DNA of 11,490 nt from the NCBI GenBank assembly GCA_029863825.1, contig JAOTUP010000020.1, positions 1 through 11,490 on the forward strand, written 5' to 3'. Position 1 is the first letter of the stretch. Every line of letters begins with the position of its first letter. The notes under the pieces are model-generated. The model worked only from the letters and a program-made list of their open reading frames with translations, was not told the origin of the DNA and searched no databases. The position numbers and the translations under genes were made by a program. Below, piece by piece: positions 5,859 through 11,490 of the stretch. The DNA is from Acidobacteriota bacterium (GTDB taxonomy: Bacteria > Acidobacteriota > Thermoanaerobaculia > Multivoradales > JAHEKO01).

Positions 5859-6770
5859 TTACGGCTCCTCGGTCCCCTTTGCCAGCCGCAAGCATCTATC
5901 CGCGAGGCCGATGCGGACGCGTCTGCCCCAGGAGAAGTCGATACGGTCGCCCTCGATGCCGTCGCCGAATATGACGCCGCCGTCATTCATTTCGGAGGTG
6001 ACCTCGACGATCTCGTCGGCGCCGATCAGACCTTCGGTGAGTCGGGTGCCGGAGGAGACGCTCGGAAAGGCCTCGCGGACGAAGAATGCCAATGCGCGAT
6101 CGACAGGATGGGGCAACCGGACGTTCGTCCGACGCTGGCGGTTGATCGACAGAGCCCAGCCGGTGGCCCCGGTTCCGGAGGCGGCGATCAGACCCGATGA
6201 GGACTGTCGCTCGCGCCGCCCGCGCCAGCTCAGGGTGTAGCGCGCCGATTGGTGGGTGCGGTGACCGACGAAGATCTCGTTGAGAGCGAACAGCTCGAGT
6301 CCGTCGTCGAGCACGGCGTGGACCATCGTACGCGGCTCGATGTCGACGCGGCCCGCAAAGCAGGCAGCCAGAAGCGGACCGGTTTCGTCTGCGGAATGTG
6401 GAACGAGAACACCTTCGTACTCTTCGCGGTCTGGGTTGATGCCGAGGACATGTTGGCCGTTCAAGTACTTCGCGCAATTCGCCACGAGGCCGTCCTGACC
6501 GACCGCGACCACCAAGTCCTCAGGCTCGAAGACAAAGCGGTCGAGATCGGTTCTCGAGACCCGCGCTCTTCTCCAGGTTTCGGGAATGCCTTGTGTGACG
6601 ACCCGAAGGGCGGTGTCGAGTCGCTCGTGACGCTTTAGAAGCGGCTCGATGGAAAGCCCTCGCGCCTCGAGAAAGAAGCGTCCCTGTTCGTGAGTGCCGT
6701 GACGCGCCACGAGCTCTTGGTAGGCGCTCGCTCGGGTAACCAGCACGACTCTGGGGGTGAGAGTGGTCAT
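5859..6770 (-). CDS. NAD-kinase-fold protein with altered GGDG motif
   Basis: The 303-residue product shows the NAD/diacylglycerol kinase fold. A central LVVAVGQDG (residues 86-94) stands where NAD kinases have GGDG, LFALNEIFVG (160-169) matches the conserved Asn-Glu motif, and IAASGTGATGWALS (195-208) matches the GSTAYS-type motif that binds NAD. VLGINPD matches the GVN strand. Residue 92 is Gln instead of Gly and the residue after the motif is Leu instead of Thr, so phosphate-donor use may be changed or lost. It is the last gene of an operon with an SPFH protein and an NrtR-type regulator; its ATG overlaps the SPFH stop as ATGA, so the two are probably translationally coupled. The fold is fairly sure. 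Whether it makes NADP, phosphorylates another molecule or only binds NAD(H) is open. A housekeeping NAD kinase is probably encoded elsewhere. Confidence 0.72.
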   Translation of the reverse strand: MTTLTPRVVLVTRASAYQELVARHGTHEQGRFFLEARGLSIEPLLKRHERLDTALRVVTQGIPETWRRARVSRTDLDRFVFEPEDLVVAVGQDGLVANCAKYLNGQHVLGINPDREEYEGVLVPHSADETGPLLAACFAGRVDIEPRTMVHAVLDDGLELFALNEIFVGHRTHQSARYTLSWRGRRERQSSSGLIAASGTGATGWALSINRQRRTNVRLPHPVDRALAFFVREAFPSVSSGTRLTEGLIGADEIVEVTSEMNDGGVIFGDGIEGDRIDFSWGRRVRIGLADRCLRLAKGTEEP

Positions 6771-7861
6771 TGCGCCCTTGTCTCTGCCAGGTGGTCGGTG
6801 CCCGCCTGAACGAGGCTGGCAATGAGTGGTGAAAGGATCTCGGGTGCAAGGTTCAGATGGTCGATGCGCTCGAGCTTCTTCGCCAGCTCGCGGGCCGCGA
6901 GACCGAAGAGGACATGAGGCGGCAGATCCCTATAGGTCGCCATGCGCTCCTTTTCGGCCGCCACTTGCGTCTCCTCCAGGAGGCGGAGGTTCTGAGCCTC
7001 GGCCTCGCCCGCCAAGCGCGAGCCCTCCGCATTGCCTCCGGCTCGCACGCGGATCTGCGTAGCGTCGGCATCTGCCTCGATCCTGGACTGCGCCGCCAGT
7101 GACTCGGCTCGAACGCGGTCGGCTTCGGCCTCCTCCCGAGCCTGATGCCGTGTGTTCTGCCCGATCTGGGCGATCAGAGTCTCTTCCTGGCGAGCCAACT
7201 CGATTTTGTTTTTGAGCTCGTTCTCCTGAATGGCGCGCTCGTTCTCAACGGCGGCCGCTCGACGCTCGAATCCGGCCAGGTCGGCCTCTTGCTGGATCTT
7301 CTCGCGCATGGGTGCCTCGAGCGCTCGCTCGAGATCAGCGGTTGGCTGCACCGCGGCAATACGCACCGACACCAAGGCCAAGCCCATGTCGTCGAAACCG
7401 GAATCAGCGTGGACCCCGTCGGTGATGCGGTGACGAATGCGGTCGGGACCGTGAGTGAGGGACTCTCGTATCGGAGTCACCGAGAGGTAATCCCATGCGA
7501 ATTGCTGCGCCAGCTGACTGATAAGCAGCTCGAGCTGCTGGATGGGCTGCTTAGAATAGGCACCGGTTGCGAGATCGATAGTGAAATCGACTCGGCTCGC
7601 AAGAGTGATCGGATCGGTCACTCGGTAGGTGATGACGCCCTGGATGGTGACGTCCTGGAAATCTGCCGAGCGACCGTGGAAGACGAACTGCATTTCGCGG
7701 TCGTCGATTGGAATTTCGGCGATTCCGGTCGACATCGGGAGAAACCAAAGGTTGAGCCCCGGACCGCTCCTGCGGATCTCACCATTGCGGTACACCAGCA
7801 GGTGTGTGCTCGGTTCACTGCGCAGGTGACGGAGAATGGGAAAGCGACGGATTTCGCTCAT
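6767..7861 (-). CDS. SPFH/band-7 domain protein with coiled coil
   Basis: The 364-residue product belongs to the SPFH (stomatin, prohibitin, flotillin, HflK/C) superfamily. Residues about 15-185 hold the SPFH domain: GEIRRSGPGLNLWFLP at its start, VTIQGVITYRVTDP in the middle, and FDDMGLALVSVRIAAVQP at its end. Residues about 185-310 are Ala/Glu/Arg/Gln-rich helix of the kind that forms the long coiled coil in this family. A short amphipathic tail follows. No transmembrane helix or signal peptide is evident, so it would be cytoplasmic or peripheral to the membrane. Such proteins oligomerise into scaffolds or cages. Start ATG 7861 follows AAGGAAGGA at good spacing; the upstream in-frame start at 7906 overlaps nrtR and has no such site. 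It is the middle gene of the operon, 41 bases after nrtR and overlapping the next gene by four bases. Confidence 0.87.
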   Translation of the reverse strand: MSEIRRFPILRHLRSEPSTHLLVYRNGEIRRSGPGLNLWFLPMSTGIAEIPIDDREMQFVFHGRSADFQDVTIQGVITYRVTDPITLASRVDFTIDLATGAYSKQPIQQLELLISQLAQQFAWDYLSVTPIRESLTHGPDRIRHRITDGVHADSGFDDMGLALVSVRIAAVQPTADLERALEAPMREKIQQEADLAGFERRAAAVENERAIQENELKNKIELARQEETLIAQIGQNTRHQAREEAEADRVRAESLAAQSRIEADADATQIRVRAGGNAEGSRLAGEAEAQNLRLLEETQVAAEKERMATYRDLPPHVLFGLAARELAKKLERIDHLNLAPEILSPLIASLVQAGTDHLAETRAQ

Positions 7862-7902
7862 GACAGTCCTTCCTTTCTCGGTCGAAAGCCGTGTCGTTAC
7901 TC

Positions 7903-8640
7903 TCAAAGTGCCGAGCGTCGGCGGGATCGATACAGCTCGGCAGGTCGATGATCGACACCCCGCTGCCGCGCACCTGTGGCCTCGAGATCGCCCGAGGCGA
8001 GCATTCGGCGGCGAAAAGAGTCCTTGTTGAGGGGTCGGTCCAGAACGGTCTCATGAACGGTCTGAAGCTGTCTCAGAGTGAATCGCCCCGGTAGAAGTTG
8101 ATAGCCGACGGGAGCGTAGTCGAGCTTGCCCCGCAGTCGCTTGACCGCCATGCCGAGGATCGAGTCGTGGTCGAAAGCGATGTCGAGCGGGCGGCCGCTG
8201 TCGTTCAGAACGTCGACAGCGCCGCCGGTTTCACCCTCCCACGGGACCGAGAGGCGGCCGACGATCCGGGTCTCCCCCGTCGTGTCGACAGCCTCGAAAC
8301 GAGCCTGGTGGACGAGGGCATAGTAGGCCACGGTGATGACTCGGGTACGCGGGTCGCGGTCGAGCTCTCCGAAGGTGTAAAGCTGCTCGAGAAATACACT
8401 GTCGAGACCGGCCTTCTCGGCGAGCACGCGGGCGGCGGCCTGGTCGAGCGATTCTTCGACGCGGACGAAGCCGCCGGGCAGCGCCCACCGGTTGCGAAAC
8501 GGCGGTTCCAGGCGCCGCACAACGAGGGTCCAGAGCGCCGAGTCAAAGGCGCTGAGCAGGACGACGTCAACGGTCACAGCGGGGCGCTCGTAGAGCCCGA
8601 GATGACTGTCGGAGGTGTGATTGGAGAGGGAAGCTGTCAT
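7903..8640 (-). CDS. NrtR-type Nudix-related transcriptional regulator
   Basis: The 245-residue product has a Nudix domain (about 20-150) and a C-terminal winged helix (about 178-240, with FTLRQLQTVHETVL, NKDSFRRRM and HRPAELYR), the NrtR architecture. In known NrtR proteins the Nudix domain senses ADP-ribose or related NAD metabolites and the protein represses NAD-metabolism genes. Its Nudix box (G57 to L79) is degenerate: the REUxEE core reads RVLAEK, so two of the catalytic glutamates are lost (V72, K76). That suits a sensor rather than an enzyme. ATG 8640 is preceded by AGGAG at good spacing, so I prefer it to the earlier in-frame ATG at 8775, which would read through the promoter. It is first in its operon, and its promoter is covered by paired palindromes, so autoregulation is likely. 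Confidence 0.87.
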   Translation of the reverse strand: MTASLSNHTSDSHLGLYERPAVTVDVVLLSAFDSALWTLVVRRLEPPFRNRWALPGGFVRVEESLDQAAARVLAEKAGLDSVFLEQLYTFGELDRDPRTRVITVAYYALVHQARFEAVDTTGETRIVGRLSVPWEGETGGAVDVLNDSGRPLDIAFDHDSILGMAVKRLRGKLDYAPVGYQLLPGRFTLRQLQTVHETVLDRPLNKDSFRRRMLASGDLEATGARQRGVDHRPAELYRSRRRSAL

Positions 8641-8652
8641 TGATTCTCCTTT

Positions 8653-8682
8653 TATGCGTAAAGCATATATGCATTGTGCATA
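8653..8682 (-). promoter_or_regulatory. Tandem palindromic operator of the nrtR operon
   Basis: Two perfect copies of TATGC-N5-GCATA abut without a gap (8653-8667 and 8668-8682). The second extends to a 17-base palindrome with a three-base centre (8667-8683). Both lie on the core promoter, over the -10 box and the spacer. A repressor bound there would block RNA polymerase. That the repressor is the NrtR-type protein encoded downstream is inferred from position. Confidence 0.7.
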
Positions 8683-8690
8683 TTTGTCAA
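8662..8690 (-). promoter_or_regulatory. Promoter of the nrtR-SPFH-NAD-kinase-like operon
   Basis: On the minus strand, a consensus -35 box TTGACA (8690-8685) is followed by a 17-base spacer and TATGCT (8667-8662), a four-of-six -10 match. The ribosome binding site AGGAGA (8650-8645) and ATG 8640 follow. The spacing is ideal for a housekeeping sigma factor. Confidence 0.7.
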
Positions 8691-8807
8691 GCCTTCGCGC
8701 CCACGTGGGGCGAATCCGACTCGGAGAATCACGACACATGCCGTTCCCCAAAAGCCCGATGAGCTGTCTCTTCACCTCCCTTCCTGCGGTTATGTGCGCT
8801 CTGCTCG

Positions 8808-8813
8808 TATAAT
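8808..8813 (+). promoter_or_regulatory. -10 box of the DUF2911 gene
   Basis: TATAAT is a perfect -10 match, 47 bases upstream of the GTG start. No convincing -35 box is found at 16-18 bases. It would drive the DUF2911-DinB pair away from nrtR. Confidence 0.55.
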
Positions 8814-8860
8814 CCGGTTCCGATCAGACGTCGAACGCATAAAACCACGGAGGAAAGATA

Positions 8861-9460
8861 GTGAGAACCAAGAAGAGAAACACCCTGCTGGTCATGACCA
8901 TCCTTGCCACTGCAACCGGGCTCGCCGGTTTTGCCGCGGCCCAGGATCTCCACCCGTCCCGTCGGCCGAGCCCGATGGGTATGGCGCGAATCACCGTGGG
9001 CGATACCTATATGCGAGTCATCTATAGCCGCCCCTACAAGCGCGACCGCGACAACATCTTCGGCACCAAGGAATCCGAAGCGCTCGTGCCGTTCGGTGAG
9101 GTGTGGCGAACCGGAGCCAACGAGGCGAGCGAGCTTTCGGTGACCACAGACGTCATGGTCGGGGACAAGAAGCTCGCGGCGGGCACGTATTCGCTCTTTA
9201 CCGTGCCGGGACCCGAGACATGGACGGTGCACATCAACTCGGCCCTGGGTCTCTCGGGAACCGGAGTGTTCGCCGACGGCAAGTTCACGCCGGTGGATAT
9301 TCCGGCGACGGATGTCGTCGTCGTTTCAGCAAAGTCGACGACTCTCGAGGAAGAAGTGGATCAGCTCACCTTTGTTTGGAAAGAGGCCGAAGGTGGCGCA
9401 GACATGTGTCTGCAGTGGATCACGACCGAAGTGTGCGTCCCGTTCCGGGTCGCGAATTGA
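8861..9460 (+). CDS. Exported DUF2911 domain protein
   Basis: The 199-residue product begins with a signal peptide (hydrophobic LLVMTILATATGLAGFAAA, likely cleavage near AAAQ). The rest is a DUF2911 domain, recognised from the VIYSRPYKRDR, VPFGEVWRTGANEA, KLAAGTYSLFTVPG and WTVHINSALG stretches. The function of DUF2911 is not known to me; the domain is common in secreted proteins of Bacteroidota and Acidobacteriota. The start is GTG 8861, supported by GGAGGA six bases upstream. Two cysteines near the C-terminus (in MCLQW and EVCVP) could form a disulfide outside the cytoplasm. The DinB-like gene starts 34 bases after its stop, so the two are probably cotranscribed. Confidence 0.88.
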   Translation: MRTKKRNTLLVMTILATATGLAGFAAAQDLHPSRRPSPMGMARITVGDTYMRVIYSRPYKRDRDNIFGTKESEALVPFGEVWRTGANEASELSVTTDVMVGDKKLAAGTYSLFTVPGPETWTVHINSALGLSGTGVFADGKFTPVDIPATDVVVVSAKSTTLEEEVDQLTFVWKEAEGGADMCLQWITTEVCVPFRVAN

Positions 9461-9494
9461 GACGCGTGTTTTCGGGGAAGGTGACAAGAATACG

Positions 9495-10130
9495 ATGCGC
9501 ATAACGACATCAATCGCGGTTGCGGGACTCACCGTTGCTGCTTTGGCGGCAGTCCCCGTGGGTGCGGCCCATCACGAAGCGGCCGAGCCGATGACGGACG
9601 TCTTCATGGGCGGCGTCGTCCAGAACATCGAGGACACCGAGAAGAAGCTCATTGCGCTGGCCGAGGCGATGCCGGCCGACATGTACGGCTGGGCTCCCTC
9701 GGTGGATGTGCGGACCTTCAGCGAGACCTACATCCATGTTGCGGCGGCCAACCTGCTGCTGCCTTCGGCTCTCGGCGCAGCACCTCCCGAGGGAATGGAG
9801 ATGGGCGACAACGCGTTCGCCGCGGCGCAGGCCATGGAGGCCGAGATCACTGCGAAAGAGGACGTTATCGCCAAAGTCCAGGAGTCATTCGCCTACCTCT
9901 ACTCCGCATTGCCGACCCTGACCGATCTGGAGGCGGAGGTCACCCTCTTTGGCCCACCCTCTTCTAAGCGGTCGTATGTGTTCATCATCCTGGGCCATGC
10001 GCATGAGCACCTGGGCCAGGCGATCGCCTATGCCCGCTCGGTTGGCGTGACGCCGCCGTGGAGCCAGCCGCCGCCGGAGGAAGCCGCCGTCGAGGATGCG
10101 CCAGGCGACACGGGGAGCGGCGAGTACTAA
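9495..10130 (+). CDS. Exported DinB-like protein
   Basis: The 211-residue product has a signal peptide (residues 1 to about 24, ending VGAA) followed by a DinB/YfiT-like four-helix bundle. The likely metal-binding histidines are H81 (in YIHVAAAN), H168 and H172 (in GHAHEHLGQ), and the region after them, IAYARSVGVTPPWS, is typical of this family in Acidobacteriota-like genomes. DinB-fold proteins include thiol-dependent transferases such as bacillithiol and mycothiol enzymes, but most are of unknown activity. Being exported makes a thiol-cofactor role in the cytoplasm unlikely here. The acidic, Pro/Gly-rich tail (about 190-211) is probably disordered. ATG 9495 is preceded by a modest GAAGG-type site. 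A clear terminator follows the gene. Confidence 0.82.
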   Translation: MRITTSIAVAGLTVAALAAVPVGAAHHEAAEPMTDVFMGGVVQNIEDTEKKLIALAEAMPADMYGWAPSVDVRTFSETYIHVAAANLLLPSALGAAPPEGMEMGDNAFAAAQAMEAEITAKEDVIAKVQESFAYLYSALPTLTDLEAEVTLFGPPSSKRSYVFIILGHAHEHLGQAIAYARSVGVTPPWSQPPPEEAAVEDAPGDTGSGEY

Positions 10131-10164
10131 CGCTCGAGATACTTGGTCGAAAGGGATATCGGAT

Positions 10165-10199
10165 GCGGCGGGTGGTATTGCCCGCCGCTTTTTCTTTTT
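10165..10199 (+). terminator. Rho-independent terminator after the DinB-like gene
   Basis: A perfect eight-base stem, GCGGCGGG (10165-10172) with CCCGCCGC (10181-10188), closes an eight-base loop and is followed by TTTTTCTTTTT. It starts 34 bases after the stop codon and ends the DUF2911-DinB transcript. It works only in the plus direction, since the minus-strand copy lacks a T-tract. Confidence 0.9.
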
Positions 10200-10250
10200 G
10201 AGCTTCGCGAATGGCCACCCCGTGAAGTCGTCAGCTCCCGGCCCGCCGCG

Positions 10251-11477
10251 TCAAGACGCAGAATCGGCGACTCGAGCTGACTCGCAATCGTCCCGACGCA
10301 AGCAATGAAGCGCGAAGGCGCGTTCGAACGCCGAGTTGGTCGCATGCGACCAACCGAGGGTCTTTTGCCACATCGTCTCGGTCTCCATGCACAGATAGAA
10401 GAAGACCTCGTCGTGCCACGGTGAGAAGGCGGCGAAGAGATGACCGTAGAGCTCGACTTTGATCTCGTCCGGATAGGTGAGCTTGCCGTGGTGATCGGCC
10501 ACCAGCTCGGACTGCAAGATCTTGGTCTCGCCACCGCGTCGTCGGATCTCCTGGACGACGGGACGAATGAAAGTCGGTGCACCCATGGAGATGAACGCCA
10601 CTTCGCGCGGGTCGAATTGGGCCTGGAGCTTTGCCGCGATGTCGGCATAGGCGTCTCGCCATCCCTGGTGAGCCACCATCGGATGAAAATGGAATCCGAC
10701 GCCCACTCCGCGATCCGCGACCTTTCTGGCTGCCGCCAGGCGACGGGCAAGCGAGGCCGTGCCGTGCTCTTCGTTCTCGATCACCGAATCGGGAGCAAGT
10801 GACCAGCTGCAGACGACGGTGGATGGGATCTTGCGGTCTCCGGCATCGTCTGTGAGAAGTGGGTCGACGTTGTCGGACTTGGTCTTGAGCTCGAGGACCA
10901 CATTCGGATGCTTTCTCGCGAAGCCGAGCAGAACCTCGAGCACGCCACCGCGATTGCCCCAGACGAGCGAGTCCGAGGCCTGGCCGGTGCCGACGTGGTA
11001 GAGATGGAGCGGATCGAGCTCGACCGCATCGAGCTTCTGGGCGAGATTCGTCTCGAGCTCGGCGGTCTCACCGTAAAACGTCTGGATCGTGCAGTAGCTG
11101 CAGCCGAAGGGGCACCCTCTGACGGCGTCGATGGTGCGCAGGCTGCAGCAGACCGTGTTATCCGAGTAGGCAGGGCAGCGACCAAAGACATCGCCGCTGC
11201 TCTCCGCCTCCTGGAGACGAACCGAGCGGCGCGAAGGCGGTGCGAGACCACCCTCTGGATAGCGCGTCTCGACTGCCCTGAGGGTGTTGCGGTGAGTATC
11301 AAGGCGGCCGAGGAGCGCTTTCTTGCGCTGCCGCCCGTGGCCGCTGACTTCGGTCTCGGCGCGTTGCCACCAGGACTCGAGCGACTCCTCGCGCCACATC
11401 TCGAGATCCCGGGCTGTTTCGGCAACGCGACGCAGGTCCTGAAAGGTGAAGCGATACGTCGTCGCGATCTCATGCAC
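10251..11477 (-). CDS. Radical SAM protein of the spore-photoproduct-lyase-like family
   Basis: The product of at least 408 residues carries a radical SAM cluster motif CPFGCSYC (C122, C126, C129, with Tyr128 as in spore photoproduct lyase). An extra Cys group, CPAYSDNTVCC (101-111), stands upstream, as in SPL-like 'DNA photolyase' proteins outside sporulating bacteria. Other marks are VGTGQASDSLVWG (162-174), LELKTKSDNVD, GFHFHPMVAH and YLCMETETMW near the C-terminus. In true SPL the hydrogen-donor Cys lies just before the Ser-Asp pair; here that place is Gln (Q165) and no nearby Cys is seen. Repair of the spore photoproduct is therefore doubtful. GTG 11477 is the first start in the window, but the frame stays open to the edge, so the gene may begin outside. 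It converges on the DinB-like gene, 120 bases away across the terminator. Confidence 0.78.
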   Translation of the reverse strand: MHEIATTYRFTFQDLRRVAETARDLEMWREESLESWWQRAETEVSGHGRQRKKALLGRLDTHRNTLRAVETRYPEGGLAPPSRRSVRLQEAESSGDVFGRCPAYSDNTVCCSLRTIDAVRGCPFGCSYCTIQTFYGETAELETNLAQKLDAVELDPLHLYHVGTGQASDSLVWGNRGGVLEVLLGFARKHPNVVLELKTKSDNVDPLLTDDAGDRKIPSTVVCSWSLAPDSVIENEEHGTASLARRLAAARKVADRGVGVGFHFHPMVAHQGWRDAYADIAAKLQAQFDPREVAFISMGAPTFIRPVVQEIRRRGGETKILQSELVADHHGKLTYPDEIKVELYGHLFAAFSPWHDEVFFYLCMETETMWQKTLGWSHATNSAFERAFALHCLRRDDCESARVADSAS

Positions 11478-11490
11478 GAAATCACGCGTC

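Larger units (their letters stand above)
8641..8860. other. Divergent intergenic region between nrtR and the DUF2911 gene
   Basis: This 220-base region holds the nrtR promoter and operator (8641-8690) on one side and the TATAAT box plus the GGAGGA ribosome binding site (8849-8854) of the DUF2911 gene on the other. A perfect 10-base palindrome CCCACGTGGG lies at 8700-8709, just upstream of the nrtR -35 box. The rest, about 8710-8800, shows nothing I can name. Confidence 0.5.

Noticed and set aside
5859..6770. Calling the NAD-kinase-fold gene a housekeeping NAD kinase (nadK)
   Set aside because: The GGDG motif is altered and the gene sits in an SPFH operon, so the enzyme name would overstate the evidence.
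6826..7102. Plus-strand ORFs opposite the coiled-coil part of the SPFH gene
   Set aside because: They arise from the repetitive Ala/Glu/Arg codons on the other strand and have no start signals or family match.
7145..7951. Plus-strand ORF of 268 codons
   Set aside because: Antisense to the SPFH gene, which has convincing domain motifs and a ribosome binding site.

Overview
The window comes from a GC-rich bacterium. The mix of genes (exported DUF2911 protein, exported DinB-like protein, PA-domain metalloprotease-like protein, split ACAD10/11-type pair, SPL-like radical SAM protein) would fit an Acidobacteriota genome, perhaps of the Thermoanaerobaculia type. That assignment is a judgement from gene content, not a measured phylogeny. 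I found no rRNA, tRNA, phage or transposase gene and no CRISPR array.

Left part (1-5840, plus strand): four codirectional genes. They are a secreted PA-domain metalloprotease-like protein, an acyl-CoA dehydrogenase of the ACAD10/11 type, an APH-like phosphotransferase, and a fumarylacetoacetate hydrolase (FAH) family enzyme. The dehydrogenase and phosphotransferase are the separate-gene form of the domains fused in eukaryotic ACAD10/ACAD11, so they probably act together on 4-hydroxyacyl-CoA. The three gaps between these genes (about 375-425 bp each) are filled almost stop-to-start by copies of one composite non-coding repeat. Each copy has a G-rich left arm containing or abutting the upstream stop codon, two hairpin cores 183-194 bp apart, a conserved tail, and in the first two copies a C-rich right arm complementary to the left arm. 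This repeat family is the most unusual feature of the window.

Middle part (5859-8640, minus strand): a compact operon of an NrtR-type Nudix/winged-helix regulator, an SPFH/band-7 protein with a coiled coil, and an NAD-kinase-fold protein whose GGDG motif reads GQDG. The last two genes overlap by ATGA. The operon promoter has a consensus -35 box. Its -10 box and spacer are covered by two abutting 15-bp palindromes, TATGC-N5-GCATA, which look like the operator of the regulator. I read this as an NAD- or ADP-ribose-responsive module coupled to an SPFH scaffold.

Right part: divergent from nrtR is a two-gene unit (exported DUF2911 protein, then exported DinB-like protein) with a TATAAT -10 box in front and a clear rho-independent terminator behind. 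Convergent with it, at the right edge, is a radical SAM protein of the spore-photoproduct-lyase-like family on the minus strand. Its true start may lie beyond the window.
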